Notes under the pieces: generated by a model
Seen by the model: only the letters and a program-made list of their open reading frames with translations
Databases searched by the model: none
What the model was told of the DNA's origin: nothing
Source of the DNA: Candidatus Thalassarchaeaceae archaeon
GTDB lineage: Archaea; Thermoplasmatota; Poseidoniia; Poseidoniales; Thalassarchaeaceae
NCBI GenBank assembly: GCA_029250425.1
Contig: JAQXFF010000308.1
Location: 1 to 14,350 of the forward strand
DNA: 14,350 nucleotides
Direction of reading: 5' to 3'
Shown here: positions 13,949-14,350 of the stretch, in pieces
Layout: each line of letters starts with the position of its first letter
Numbering within the stretch: position 1 is the stretch's first letter
Translations under genes and position numbers: made by a program

Positions 13949-14350
13949 ATGGGTTGGCTTGGCCGCACACTGGACCGAACTGCCCACTGGCTACTCAAGT
14001 GGCGAATCATACGAGGCCCTGCTCGATGGATTGTAAACTCCCGTTACGCGTGGAGCATTGTCTCACGAACTGATCGAGTTCGTGCTCGCAGATTGCAAAC
14101 ACGCGTCATGAGAGATACACTTCCTGAACATATTTCCATCATCATGGATGGAAATCGGCGATTTGCTGCCGATTCGGGATTGGCAGCAACTCTAGGACAT
14201 CGTGCAGGCAAAGAAAAGTTGGAGGATGTCATGGACTGGATTCTCGATCTAGGAGTTCCATACCTCACTGTGTATGCACTGAGTACAGAGAATATTACCA
14301 GTCGGAAACCCGAGGAATTAGATGCACTTTTTGACCTCTATGTTGAGGGG
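13949..14350 (+). CDS. uppS: Polyprenyl (undecaprenyl-type) diphosphate synthase, N-terminal part (3' end outside window)
   Basis: This cis-prenyltransferase extends an allylic diphosphate with isopentenyl diphosphate to make the polyprenyl carrier for lipid-linked sugars. The 134 visible residues include the catalytic signature EHISIIMDGNRRFA (about 60-73), with the essential Asp in MDGN, then GHRAGKEKLEDVMDW, and LTVYALSTENITSRKPEE with the conserved STEN. GNRR rather than GNGR is the archaeal and eukaryotic form. Before the catalytic domain is an extension of about 53 residues rich in Arg and Trp (RWIVNSRYAWSIVSRTDRVRARR), probably membrane-associated. The ATG at 13949 is taken as the start; ATG 14108 would give a bare catalytic domain, and ATG 13877 would overlap the divergent gene's start. 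Frame is open to the window end. Confidence 0.88.
   Translation, partial: MGWLGRTLDRTAHWLLKWRIIRGPARWIVNSRYAWSIVSRTDRVRARRLQTRVMRDTLPEHISIIMDGNRRFAADSGLAATLGHRAGKEKLEDVMDWILDLGVPYLTVYALSTENITSRKPEELDALFDLYVEG

Overview
The window looks like a chromosomal segment of a marine euryarchaeon, most likely Marine Group II (Candidatus Poseidoniales, Thermoplasmatota). This is inferred from several things. The FtsZ and histidyl-tRNA synthetase are of archaeal type. A secreted protein ends in a PGF-CTERM-like tail. A secreted M14 carboxypeptidase is loaded with Asp-rich loops. The undecaprenyl/polyprenyl diphosphate synthase has the archaeal-type GNRR motif. The gene packing is tight, with mixed SD and SD-less starts. 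I see no transposase, integrase, tRNA, rRNA or CRISPR array, and no stretch over 300 bases without a gene.

Left edge (1-1243, + strand): the 3' end of ftsZ, a perfect 16-bp palindrome, then a small secreted or membrane-anchored glycoprotein of unknown function.

Centre (1245-9629, - strand): a seven-gene co-directional run read right to left. The order is secreted Zn-carboxypeptidase M14, sodium-coupled SLC6/NSS amino-acid-type transporter, bifunctional NAD(P)HX epimerase/dehydratase (Nnr), a one-TM protein of unknown function with an acidic tail, two tandem GtrA-like membrane proteins of identical length, and hisS. Spacing is 1-62 nt and one junction overlaps (TGATG), so an operon or nested operons is plausible. 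Peptide trimming outside the cell next to an amino-acid-type symporter fits a protein-degrading heterotroph.

Right part (9765-14350): the unit mscS-gpmA (+) runs away from the carboxypeptidase across a 135-nt divergent region full of small repeats. It converges with, and overlaps by 14 nt, a membrane-anchored protein that resembles maltokinase/APH kinases but has lost the catalytic residues (-). That gene is divergent from a stand-alone HAD phosphatase of the type usually fused to UbiA prenyltransferases (+). The HAD gene overlaps by 41 nt with a convergent polytopic membrane protein of unknown function (-). Last is the start of a polyprenyl diphosphate synthase gene with a basic N-terminal extension (+), cut by the window edge.

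Three families in the window (GtrA, UbiA-type HAD, UppS) are known from polyprenyl-phosphate or lipid-linked sugar metabolism. They are not in one operon, so any functional link is an inference. I found no unambiguous new multi-gene system. The best candidates for new biology are the membrane-bound pseudokinase, the tandem GtrA pair with its duplicated intergenic element, the polytopic membrane protein with intramembrane Glu/His residues, and the altered chloride/substrate site of the symporter.
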